From NCBI GenBank assembly GCA_013423325.1, contig BLJB01000599.1, positions 1 to 27,100 on the forward strand: DNA of 27,100 nt. The letters run 5' to 3'. Positions 10,328 through 19,304 of this stretch are shown in pieces (position 1 is the first letter of the stretch; every line of letters starts with the position of its first letter). Source of the stretch: Usnea hakonensis (taxonomy: Eukaryota; Ascomycota; Lecanoromycetes; Lecanorales; Parmeliaceae). A program made the position numbers and the translations under genes. The notes under the pieces are model-generated. The model was not told the DNA's origin. It saw only the letters and a list, made by a program, of their open reading frames with translations, and ran no database searches.

Positions 10328-11037
10328 AAGAAGCCGAAAATAATATAATATAGAGTCCTACTATAGAAGTAGAAGTATTACTATATAGATTAGAAGCTTA
10401 AATTACGCTTTAAGCTATAAGAAGATTTACTTTACTATACTAACTTTAATAATAATTAAAAAAGGTTATATATTCTTAACTTACTAGAAAAGAAAATCTT
10501 CGAGCTTATATATAATTAATAATATTATAGTAGATTTTATAGGATATATAAGTATATTACTATATTACTATATTTTAGGTATCTATTAAAATATCTACGT
10601 ATTTATATTAATTATTACCCGGATTATAAGCTAAACTAAACTAAAAGATATTAGTTATACGGTAATATAATACTTATTAATAGGTCTAGAATTTCTTTCT
10701 ATACTATTACTATAGACTTTATAATTACTTTACTAATTATTATTAGTAGGATAGATATATTATTTATAGTAACTAATAAATTCTTAAAAAGAGTTTACTT
10801 AATTTTTAAAAAATCTATATAAAATATTTCTAATTAGGCCGACCGGGTCCTAGCGATATTAGTATAATAAGGCTAGGATATACTATATATAATAATTAGT
10901 AATAGAGATAGTAAATTTATATTCTAGTTCTAGTTTATAATATTTTAAAAATTAGGAGTTAAAATACTTATATTTATAATATACTATCTATAGATAGATA
11001 GGTAGTCTAAATAAATAAATTAAACTATTAAGATTAT
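10328..11037 (+). pseudogene. Gypsy-1 integrase: zinc region and catalytic core (piece 2)
   Basis: This piece inserts retroviral-type cDNA into the genome. In frame mod 3 = 2 from the KKPK repeat, it reads a linker ending LYYTNFNNN, then KRLYILNLLEKKIFELIYN (start of the HHCC zinc region), FRYLLKYLRIYINYYPDYKLN (ex HCPDC) and TKRYxLYGNI. The core follows: TITIDFI with catalytic Asp GAC at 10715-10717 retained, VTNKFLKRVYLI, ISNRDSKFI with the second catalytic Asp now Asn (AAT 10901-10903), and YLxIDRxSK where the catalytic Glu is Lys (AAA 11009-11011). Both losses are TGA-to-TAA changes in the DNA, as RIP predicts. The frame runs into the A3 target-site duplication and continues at 11325. Confidence 0.85.
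11025..11037 (+). repeat. Target-site duplication of LINE-A copy A3 (partner 11325-11337)
   Basis: CTATTAAGATTAT is identical at both sites. Joining the two flanks at this sequence keeps the Gypsy-1 integrase in frame. Confidence 0.9.
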
Positions 11038-11324
11038 TAATTAATTAATTAATTATTTTATACGCCTATACTAGCTACTTAATATAAGCTAATAAGAGTA
11101 ACTATAACGCTAAACTAGTAGAGCTAGGTATTAAAGAAACCTAAAAACGAACCTCTAGATAAAAACTTTAACTAAATAATATACTCTCTCTTCTATTATA
11201 CTCCTTAGGAGCCCTATTATACTACCGCGTATCTCTCTACTTCTTTGCGCCGACTCTTCNNTTTGCGCCGACTCTTCTATTCTCTAACTTTCGTATCTCT
11301 GATCGCCCCCGCCTCTAGAGGCGG
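11038..11324 (-). mobile_element. LINE-A copy A3, very short 5'-truncated insertion
   Basis: The minus strand carries only the last 290 or so bases of a LINE-A-like element: its 3' terminal block (ATACGCCTATACTAGCTACT on the plus strand at about 11060) is nearly identical to A2 at 2190-2250, with a TAATT-repeat tail at 11038-11055. A perfect 13-bp duplication flanks it. The part near its 5' edge, 11220-11320, is GC-richer and differs from the other copies (GCCCCCGCCTCTAGAGGCGG), so it may come from a related subfamily. An assembly gap of two N lies inside it. Confidence 0.88.
11244..11277. other. Assembly join: NN flanked by a 16-bp exact repeat
   Basis: TTTGCGCCGACTCTTC occurs at 11244-11259 and again at 11262-11277 with NN between. 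Two contig ends that overlap by 16 bases were probably placed side by side rather than merged, so one of the two copies is likely artificial. Confidence 0.85.
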
Positions 11325-11610
11325 CTATTAAGATTATAATATATTACTTTATTATAGTAAATCTAGGCGTAGACTAGACTATGATAATATTATATTTATA
11401 GGGAAGTCTAAATAATATAAAAAATACCTCTATTAGAGTATTACTAAATAAAATCCTTTATAATTTTAATATCCGAGACTCTCTAGAACTATTATTTAAA
11501 TTATTATAAAAGGATTTTAGTAAATTATAATAAATAAAAAGAGAGTAAGCTAAGGATTTAATTACCTTCGCGAATATTATAGTTAAAGTATACTATAATA
11601 GTTTCTATAA
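11325..11610 (+). pseudogene. Gypsy-1 integrase, end of core (piece 3)
   Basis: The frame mod 3 = 2 carries on from piece 2 across the A3 duplication and reads VNLGVDxTMIILYLxGSLNNIKNTSIRVLLNKILYNF, the PYVQFALNNS/TPFEL-like end of a Gypsy integrase core. It then gives AKDLITFANIIVKVYYNSFYK, matching the helix (A..M..YYD..H..) that leads into the C-terminal domain. It contains one of the few true TG steps of the area at 11382. It is cut at 11610 by A4 and resumes at 17072 after the duplicated AGTTTCTATAA. Confidence 0.85.
11597..11610 (+). repeat. Target-site duplication of LINE-A copy A4 (partner 17058-17071)
   Basis: AATAGTTTCTATAA is identical at both sites; its first two or three bases could belong to the LINE tail. 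The uninterrupted Gypsy-1 reading SFYK-LFNIS is restored by joining at it. Confidence 0.88.
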
Positions 11611-11616
11611 GGAATA

Positions 11617-13190
11617 ATGGCGACCACGAATTGCGAATATATCTACTAGGGCCCCTACGGGGCTCGAGAGACCTCTAATATAAAGGTTACGACGAGTATA
11701 GCTAAGAACTAAGAGGAGGAGTCGATAGGAGTCGAGAAAAAATAATATAATACTAAAGATAATATAGAAGAAGAAGATAAATACGCGTTAACTATATATA
11801 TAAATATAATAAAGAGGATAGAAAGATTAAATAAAAAGATAATAAAAGTTATAGAGAATAATATAAAATAGAAAAAAAAAGATTATAAATATAACTATAT
11901 TAAGAGAATAGATTAGTTAATTAAAAATATAATAGAAATCGCGAAAAATATATTATTTAAAGATCTTAATAGATAGAAATTTAGATTATTTAAAATAGTA
12001 ATCTAGCTAGTAAGTAAATATATAGAATTAGCTAAAGCCGAATAGAAAGAGATCTAAAAGTAGATAGAAAAATAATTAATTAGAGATCTATTTCTAATAC
12101 TATAATAGTTCTAGATCTAGAGAATAGCTAATAATACTATTAAACTACTTATTTATAAATAATTATATTTAGTAATACTATCTTTATATACTATAGCGGG
12201 GAACGCTAATAAGAAAAGGATAATAATTAGAATAAGAAATAAAAAAAAGAGAAAAAAGATTAAGTATACTATATTAATATAGTTTAAAGATATATTCTAA
12301 AGTAATAGAGTCCTAATAGGCTCTATTATTATAGTAAGATATTTCTAAAATAGAGGTATTATTCTATATATAGCCTTAAGAGAGGTAAAGAGAGCAATAA
12401 AAAAAAATATTAAAATAATCTAAAAAAATTATTTTTTAGTTTATATCTTTAAACCCTTTTTTATAGTAGCTATTAACTTAGTAAAAATTAACGCGTTTAA
12501 TAATAAAGATTAAAGGGCTTATATTAAAAAGCTAAAATAGAAAAATAGTATCCTTTATTCTAAATTAGAAGTAGTAAGAGTAGAATAGCCTCTATTTATA
12601 TAGATAAAGAAGATAGATAGAGAGATTAAAAAATACTTTATACTTTTAATTAAAACTAAAAGTCCTAAAAAGGCGAATAGATTAATAATAAAAAATATAA
12701 TAGAGAATAGTTAACTACTCTACTATAGAAAATAGAAAATAATAAGTAGACTAAAATAATATTACTAATATTAATAATATAACTATCTATAGAGATTATA
12801 TTAAAGGCCGATAAAGTATAAATACTATATTAAAGTCTACTCTACTAAAGACTATTAGAGCTAAAGATAAAGATACTATATAATTTACTAAAATAATTAC
12901 AAGGTATAGAGCTTAAATTATTAAGTTTACTAATAGAAGATAGAATATTTTAAATAGAGAAAAAAAAATATCTCTAAATAATATAAAAAGCCCTTAATAA
13001 TAGTCTAATCTATTTTAGTCTTAATCTAAATAGAGAATAAATAGAAGATAATATCTTCGAAAAAAAAAAAGATTAGAAGAGATTTTAAATAACTAATAAT
13101 TAAAAAAGGTAGAAAGGCTATCTAAGATCTTAAAAAGAGAATCGAAATAAATATATTTAATCTAATTTAGAAAAAGGACCGGCTTTTAGA
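11617..13190 (+). pseudogene. LINE-A copy A4 ORF1 (coiled coil plus two zinc knuckles)
   Basis: Frame mod 3 = 1 from the ATG at 11617 reads MATTNCEYIY, then GPYGARETSN, and stays open apart from TAA/TAG to about 13190, roughly 520 codons. A Lys/Glu/Ile-rich stretch at 11740-12150 suggests a coiled coil. At 12760-12801 the spacing of a CX2CX4HX4C knuckle is kept, with Tyr codons at all four ligand positions (12760, 12769, 12784, 12799). At 12817-12855 a CX2CX3HX4C knuckle has Tyr at 12817, 12826, 12838 and 12853. TGC/TGT to TAC/TAT and CAC/CAT to TAC/TAT are exactly RIP changes. The tail is basic (SSKKKKIRRDFK). In Tad1-type elements this protein binds element RNA. Confidence 0.82.
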
Positions 13191-13259
13191 ATATAATTAA
13201 TATAATTAATATAATTAATATAACCTTAATATTAAGTATAATTAATATTAATTTTAATA

Positions 13260-16200
13260 GTTTAAACCTTAATATCTATATTAATAAATAAGAATAATAT
13301 ATTAAAGGTCTTATAATATAATATATAGAAGTTAAAAGATAAAGTAATAATATCGCTTTTTAAAAAATAGGAAGTATAAGATTATAATATATTAATAATT
13401 TAGAAACTAAGCTATAACTCGTTTAATAGATTAATATATAATCTAAGTTCTAATAAATTTCTATTAGTCTATAAATTAGATCTAAAGGTTTAGATATACT
13501 TTTATATTAATAAAAGGATAGATCTAACTAGCTAGAAAATTAGATATTAAGAGAATAACTTTTACTCTCTTTAATTAAATATTAAGTAAAATAATAGAGA
13601 AGAGAAAAAGGGTACTTCTTTCTAATCCTCTATTTAAAAATTAATCTTTTAAATATATAATATATATAATTAATTATTAATATTACTAGAGATAATAATA
13701 GCCTCTCTAATATTAATATTCTTAGAATAAGTCTTAGAGAAAGAAGGCGAATATATAGCTCTTAAAAACTTTAATCTTTACTACTCTAAATAGAATAATA
13801 AAAAATAATATATATATTATAAAATAATTAATAGACTTATTAAGATTATTTAGACTAAGAAAATAACTCTTAAACTATTTAATAATTTAATTATATAGAA
13901 ATTCTAAAACTAGAAGTTAATAATTAATCTAATCTTTCTAATATTAAAAGCTTATTAAACTATAATTTACTATACTCTAAAAGAAGACCTAGAATACGCG
14001 TCTAACTATATTCTAATAGTAATAGAATTAGAATAGTAGTAGAAAGAGATATTAATAAAAAAATAATAATTATAGAAAAAATTAGCTAAAAAAGATATTA
14101 TTTCTAAAATAGCTAAAAATAATTATATTTTATAAAGCGCTCTTTTTTAAAGATCTATAGAAATAAAAAAAGAGGTAGAAGCCTTTATAGAAACTATAAA
14201 CTAAAAGTTTTAGAAAATAATAACAAGCTATATACTATAAATAGAGTCTATAACTAAATTAAAATTATACTAGAATATAAACTATATAAAAGTTATTAAA
14301 GTAGTTAAGCTTAGATTTAAAGAGTACTATTAACTTTAAAATAAGTAGTTAGCTAAGAAACTTTAAAGAATAGAAAAAAAAAAGATAAAAATTATATATA
14401 AAATCTATATATTTTATTAGTATAAAGAAATATATAAAGTATTATTAAAAAAGAATAGAATCTAGAAGTTTATCTAATAGAAATAAAAGCGAAGTATAGC
14501 CCTAAAACCCTTATTATAGCCCTAAAACCCTTATTATAGTTCTTAGCTATTTTAGACTAGAGAGGAATAAAATAGTCTAATTTTAAAAATAAAATTAATA
14601 TTTTAAAAAGTATATTATTTTTATCTACTCTAATAACTAATCTAGAAAATATTCTAGATACTTAATATCTAATTCTAGTATTTATAGAAGATAGGATTAG
14701 TAGTAATAAAATAATAAAAATAATTATATATCTAATAATAGATAAAGTTTTAGATATTTTAGAAATCTCTAACTAATTTCTAAAGAATATAGTTTTATAT
14801 ATTATAGACTCTTTTACTAGACTCTTTTAAATCTATTTTAATCTAAGATACTATCTAAAAATCTTTAGAGAGGTTAATATAGTAATATTAAAAAAGCCGA
14901 ATAAATCTAACTATTCGAAATTTAAGATATACTAATTAATAGTTTTATTTAATATTCTAGATAAAGCGCTAGAAATAGTAATCTTAAAGTAGCTAGCGGA
15001 ACTAATAGAAAAATATAGTCTTCTCTTTTAATGATAAATAGGAGTAAGAAAAGGTAGATTAATAGAAATAATATTAAAATTATTAATAGAAGCGATTTAT
15101 ACTATATAAAATTATAGTATTATTAATAATAGGAAAGTCGCTAGCCTACTTTTATTAAATATTATAGATACCTTTAATAATATTTTATATAAGAGGCTCC
15201 TCTATAATCTAAAGAAAAAAAGAGTTCTAGAAAAAATAATAAGATAGATATCTAGCTTCCTTATAGATAAAGTAATATTCGTAATATTAGGGGGCTAGAT
15301 AAGCGTAATAAAAATAATAGAAATAAATATTTTTTAAAGATTATTAATCTCCTCTATATTATTTCTCTTTTTTAATATCCCTCTAATTAAATAATATATA
15401 AGAGCTGCTCTCTTTATCTAGATAAAAGGTTTTATTAATAATATTTATTTATTAGTATATAGCGGAAGTATAAAAAATAATTATAGAATACTATATAAGA
15501 TCTATAATATCTATCTTAAGTAGGCTAAAATATATAGAGTAATATTTATTTTTAAAAAATATAAATTAATATACTTTATAAAGAGTTTAAAGAAATTTAA
15601 TATAAAGATATTTTTAGACTTTAAGGAAATAAAAATAGACTTTAATCTAAATATTAAAATATTAGACTTATATATAGATACTAAACTCTAATAGGGATTA
15701 TATATTACCTAGCTAATAATTTATATTATAGAATAGAAACGAGCCCTAAAATATTTTACTAGCTTAATATAGAGAGCGATATTTACTAAATATTATATAG
15801 TATATAATATAACTATATATTTAATATTAATATTTATAGTACTAATCTAGTACTATCTTTATAAAATTAAGGGATTCTTTCGAAAATCCTTTAAGAAGCT
15901 AGTTAAGATATAAAATAAATATCTTTATAAAATAATTAAAATATATAGAACTATATCTATTCTAGTTCTAAAGGTAGAAGTATTAATACCTCTATTAGAA
16001 TATTAGCTAAATAAGCTAGTACTATAATATTAGGCCCTATAAGATATCTATATTACTATAAAAAAGGGTAATAAATAAATTATTTAATACTTCTAGATTA
16101 ATAGAGATAGAAGGAGAAAGCTAAAATCTATATCTATAATAGAAAAGAAAGCTTAGACTTTTAAGACCCTAGAAAAAAAGAGCTAGAACTAAATAATTAT

Positions 16201-16870
16201 TAATATAAGAAAAAAAAAGGAATAGATTAATCTATTTAAAGATATTAAGGAATATTAGAGTATTAACGTTATAAGATAAAAAATATAAGACTAGTTTTAT
16301 AAATTAAAGATTAAGAAAATAGGAAAAGTACTAATAAAAGACTTTAAATATAATAAAAACCCCCGCTTAAATAGGAGGCTTATATAATAGAAGGTTTAAT
16401 TACTATAGAATATTAAAAAAAGTTAAGAGCTCGATTATTATCTAAATAAAAAGTAGTAAAATTAAACTTAATATACTCTTTAATAAAATAAGGATACTAG
16501 GGATTAACTCTAACTATATATATAAATAGAGAAAATAGAATATTAAATATATTCTTTTCTTCTATTTAGAATTATATAGAAATAGACTATGGCTACTTAT
16601 AAAGATAGATATTAAAGATTTCTAAATAATATTAACTATAACTAAAGAGATTTAAATAGTAGTAAAATAGATAATTAATTTAGACTAGTTAAATAGTTTT
16701 AAGCTAGCTAGTAAATAACTTTAATAATTAAAATTACCCCTTAAAGTAGAGAAGACTATTAAGCCTAAAAAGGGTATATAAAGAAAAAACTATATTAACC
16801 CTTAAAAGCTAAAACGGTTAAAGGAAATAAATATAAAGACTAAAAAAATTAAGATATAGAAAAAAAATAT
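13260..16870 (+). pseudogene. LINE-A copy A4 ORF2: endonuclease, RT, C-terminal zinc region
   Basis: The endonuclease in frame 0 starts near 13281 (NNILKVL), passes YNLSSNKFLLVYKLDLKV and YFYINKRIDLTS, and reaches EKEGEYIALKNFNLYYSK (ex GDFN) at 13740-13790 and the SNYILIVIELE box (ex SDH) near 14000-14030. The 20-bp duplication at 14499-14538 moves the reading to frame 2, where RT gives KKPNKSNYSKFKIY at about 14890, GVRKGRLIEIILKLL at 15050, and GFINNIYLLVY at 15428-15460 (ex FVDD). LYIDTKL near 15665 and ILVLKVEVLIPLLEY near 15965 follow. The end near 16870 is approximate. No RNase H was recognised. About 1200 codons if repaired, normal for Tad1 ORF2. Confidence 0.88.
14499..14538 (+). repeat. 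20-bp tandem duplication in A4 ORF2
   Basis: GCCCTAAAACCCTTATTATA is present twice in a row (14499-14518 and 14519-14538). A1 and A5 have one unit. The two units are identical, including RIP-derived TA steps, so the duplication followed the RIP. It explains the frame change between endonuclease and RT. Confidence 0.92.
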
Positions 16871-17057
16871 ATATAATAATATACTAGAACTCCTTAAGAG
16901 TATAGTAGAGGAAAAATATATTATTTAATTAAAATTTTTATCTAGGGGTTCGCTTTTAGATTTTTTCGATACCTAGCTCTATTAGCTTAGCGATAATAAT
17001 ACCCTTATTAGCTTATATTAAGTAGCTAGTATAGGCGTATAATATAATCAATTAATT

Positions 17058-17663
17058 AATAGTTTCTATAAATTATTTAATATATCTAAAGAAAATATAG
17101 TTTTTCTATAGTTATATTATAGATATAAAATTTCTAGCGTTTCTAACTATAAGCTCTATAATTAGCATATCGACCTATTTAAAGTTCTAAAGAAAGTAGG
17201 AAAACTAGCTTACTATATTAATCTACCCCCGTTAATAAAGATCTATCCTATTATTTCTATTATCTAGTTAGAATCTACTTATAAAAAAGCTTTAAATCTA
17301 TATAGAAAGATATATAATTATAAATTACCCTTAGTTAAGAAAGAAGAAGGCGAAAATAACTATTATTCTATTAAGATACTACTTAATAAGCGTACTTTCT
17401 AAGGAAAAGTAGAATACTTAGTTAAGTAGAAAGGATATAGTAATTAATATAATATATAATATAAGGCGGAAGATCTAGATAATACTTAAAAGCTAATTTA
17501 GAAATATAAATCCTAAATATAAATATCGCTTAGAAGTACTAGATAAAGATCTATATTAGAAACTACTATATCTACTATATCTATTATTTCTAGAAGAGGA
17601 CGTCCTAGGAAAGATATTTAAAGATTAGACTTCTAAGTACTATTATCGAAAGTCTCTTATATT
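17058..17663 (+). pseudogene. Gypsy-1 integrase C-terminus, chromodomain and AT-hook (piece 4)
   Basis: The frame (mod 3 = 0) continues piece 3: KLFNISKENIVFL, YKISSVSNYKLYNxHIDLFKVLKKVGKLAYYINLP, then KIYPIISIIxLES. This is the GPF/GPY-like module with the IHPVFHVSQLEP-type motif. At about 17361-17513 lies a chromodomain: IKILLNKRTFxGKVEYLVKxKGYSN, then YKAEDLDNTxKLIxKYKS, matching the ..R..RGK.EYLVKWKGY..E.NTWEP.E.L..A..LI.. pattern. Fungal chromovirus chromodomains direct insertion to marked chromatin. In the same frame SRRGRPRK (17589-17612) is an intact AT-hook core. After that the frame stays open for about 20 codons and becomes uninformative. Confidence 0.85.
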
Positions 17664-18252
17664 TCGTAATTACTATTTCTATTCTTATTAACTAGATAGA
17701 GTACTAAGAAATATATACTTTCTAGCTATAATATTTCTAGTCGCTCTTCTAAAGAAATTAGAAATTTATATATAATAATTGTTAAAAATAGTATTACTAC
17801 TACTATAATCGTAATCTAGGAATATAGATTTATTTACTATAATAGTATTACTAGAAAATTATATACTATTATAAATATTAATTTATTATACTATTACTTT
17901 AGAATATATTTTTAATAAGTAGTATAGGCGCTACTTTTTATTTTATTTATAATACTATTATAGTACTACTACTTCCTAATTTACTACTATTACTTAATAT
18001 TATTCTTACTAGTAGCTTAGTAATTCGGGCGATTTACTATATATAGTAATCTTCCTTTTTAGACTTTATATTATTTATATTTACTTATAGCTATTATTAC
18101 AATTATTACTATCACTATTACTACCCAACATTATATTACTATTAGTTTAGTAACTATTATTACGGTTAGGACTTGAAATCGAAACGATAATAATAAGTGT
18201 TACTATTTCTATAGAATTTCTATTCTAAAGACGAAAGAATTTAATACGGAAG
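17664..18252 (+). other. Gypsy-1 3' non-coding region (no gene seen)
   Basis: No recognisable protein is encoded here. The stretch 17800-18140 is rich in TAC/TTA/ACT triplets. Between about 18085 and 18215 CA and TG steps survive (ACAATT, ATCACTA, CCCAACATT, CTTGAAA, AGTGTT), so RIP is weak there. A possible polypurine tract is the GACGAAAGAA and ACGGAAG stretch at 18230-18252, just before the LTR. Confidence 0.5.
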
Positions 18253-18698
18253 TATTAGATATAAAGTGATCTCGCTAAGGCCTAAGCGAGGAGGCCTTAT
18301 AAGGCTAAGAAAGTAGACCTTATAAGGCTAAGAATAGAAGGCCTTATAAGACTATAGATAGAAGGCTAGAGTAATATCGAAATAACTATATTTATTATCT
18401 TATTAGTAACTAGCCTTTATAGTACTAAACTATTATATCTAGAACTTAGATCTAATTCTTTAACTAGATCCGATATTACGGAATATTAATAACTAGTATT
18501 ATATAATATAGTAGTAATAATAATATATGTAGAAGAAAGAGTATCTATAGAAAGAATCCTCCTTATAGTCGGAGTACTAAGGCTCGCTAAGCCCTATAAG
18601 GCTCCGTATATATTCTGTGAAGAATATTCGTAATACCCGATTTTTTAAGCTTTTATACTTTCTAAATAATTACATTACTTCTTTAATCCTTTCTAATA
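18253..18698 (+). repeat. Probable 3' LTR of Gypsy-1
   Basis: The segment begins TATTAG and ends CTAATA. These are inverted repeats of each other and fit a TGTTAG...CTAACA pair after TG-to-TA and CA-to-TA mutation. It follows the pol gene and a purine-rich patch, which is where a 3' LTR belongs. It contains a tandem repeat with palindromic cores. The 5' LTR is not in the window, so neither boundary can be confirmed. Confidence 0.5.
18291..18363 (+). repeat. 24-25 bp tandem repeat with palindromic core, 3 units
   Basis: Units at 18291-18315, 18316-18339 and 18340-18363 share (G)CCTTATAAGGCTAAGAA. The core GCCTTATAAGGC is a perfect 12-bp palindrome. A related AGCCCTATAAGGCT occurs once more near 18580-18595, inside the same LTR. 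Confidence 0.85.
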
Positions 18699-18923
18699 GA
18701 GACTTCTATTATTTTTATTAATAATTCTACTAAGAAATTCTATTAATTCTATTATTAAATTTTATTAATTTCTTTATTAGAAATCTATTATATTAATCCT
18801 TTTATTTTTTTAGTCTATTATACTAGCTTTTATTATTATAATCTAGATAGATAAAGTTACCCTTAAAATATTCTAAAAAGTAAAGACTAGCTACTTCTTT
18901 TTAAAAGTAATTAAACTATTAAA

Positions 18924-19304
18924 TTGCGAATCGCGCGATTCGCAAGAAATCCGTACGATTAGTAAGTCGACCCTACTAATAGTAGGAAATACGTACGATT
19001 AGTATAGTAACTTTACTATTTTTAGGGAATTTAGGCGATTAGTAAGAAAAAAAAGAAAAAAGAAAAAAAAAATTAAGCGAGACGCTAAAATAAAATTAGC
19101 GCTAAAATTAAAGTTAGCGAGAATAATAGATAGTCTTTAGCGCTATAAATAATAATACTATAATTCTAAAAATAGTCTAAATCGAATTTTTTTAAAAATT
19201 ATATATACGCGTTATAGACCTATATTAGTAAGCTTATTATATATAAAGATTATATTAACTAAGTCTTAAAAGGACTTTATATAAATTATTTAAATAATTA
19301 TTTA
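18924..19304 (-). repeat. E segment copy E2, outer part, with 22-bp terminal palindrome
   Basis: This is the reverse complement of about 980-1360. The left end is a 22-bp perfect palindrome (18924-18945, core CGAATCGCGCGATTCG). Compared with E1, CA and TG sites in the terminal 100 bases have become TA (for example E1 GCACGATTAGCA against TACGATTAGTA here). The AAGCGAGACGC and TTTAGCGCTATAAAT blocks are shared. The copy is interrupted at 19304 by LINE A5 and continues at 22221. The 225 bases to its left (18699-18923) hold nothing I recognise. Confidence 0.85.
19291..19304 (+). repeat. Target-site duplication of LINE-A copy A5 (partner 22221-22234)
   Basis: TAAATAATTATTTA is identical at both junctions, and the E2 homology resumes immediately after the right copy. 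Confidence 0.88.

Larger units (their letters stand above)
11611..17057 (+). mobile_element. LINE-A copy A4, full-length Tad1-type LINE
   Basis: This is the best reference copy in the window, about 5.45 kb, uninterrupted and bounded by a 12-14 bp duplication inside the Gypsy-1 integrase. It starts GGAATAATGGCGACC, so ORF1 begins only six bases in. It has ORF1, a short junction with AT-rich 9-mers, ORF2, and the shared 3' end TAGTATAGGCGTATAATATA followed by an ATCAATTAATTAA tail. It is strongly RIP-mutated. A 20-bp tandem duplication at 14499-14538 shifts the ORF2 frame. Confidence 0.93.
1361..18698 (+). mobile_element. Gypsy-1: Ty3/Gypsy chromovirus, 3' part, split by LINEs
   Basis: This is the 3' part of a chromodomain-containing Ty3/Gypsy retrotransposon, present in four pieces: 1361-1408, 10328-11037, 11325-11610 and 17058-18698. 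Pieces 1 to 4 read in one frame when the LINE insertions between them (1409-10327, 11038-11324, 11611-17057) are removed at their target-site duplications. In order they encode the RNase H-integrase linker, the zinc-binding region, the integrase core, the GPF/GPY-like C-terminal part, a chromodomain and an AT-hook, followed by a 3' untranslated region and a probable 3' LTR. The gag, protease, RT and RNase H parts and the 5' LTR are absent: the element is cut at 1361 by E1. All damage seen is RIP-type. Confidence 0.8.

Noticed and set aside
14499..14538. CCCTAAAACCC looks like telomere repeat
   Set aside because: It is inside LINE-A ORF2, occurs once per 20-bp unit, is not a TTAGGG/CCCTAA array, and is explained by a tandem duplication of coding sequence.
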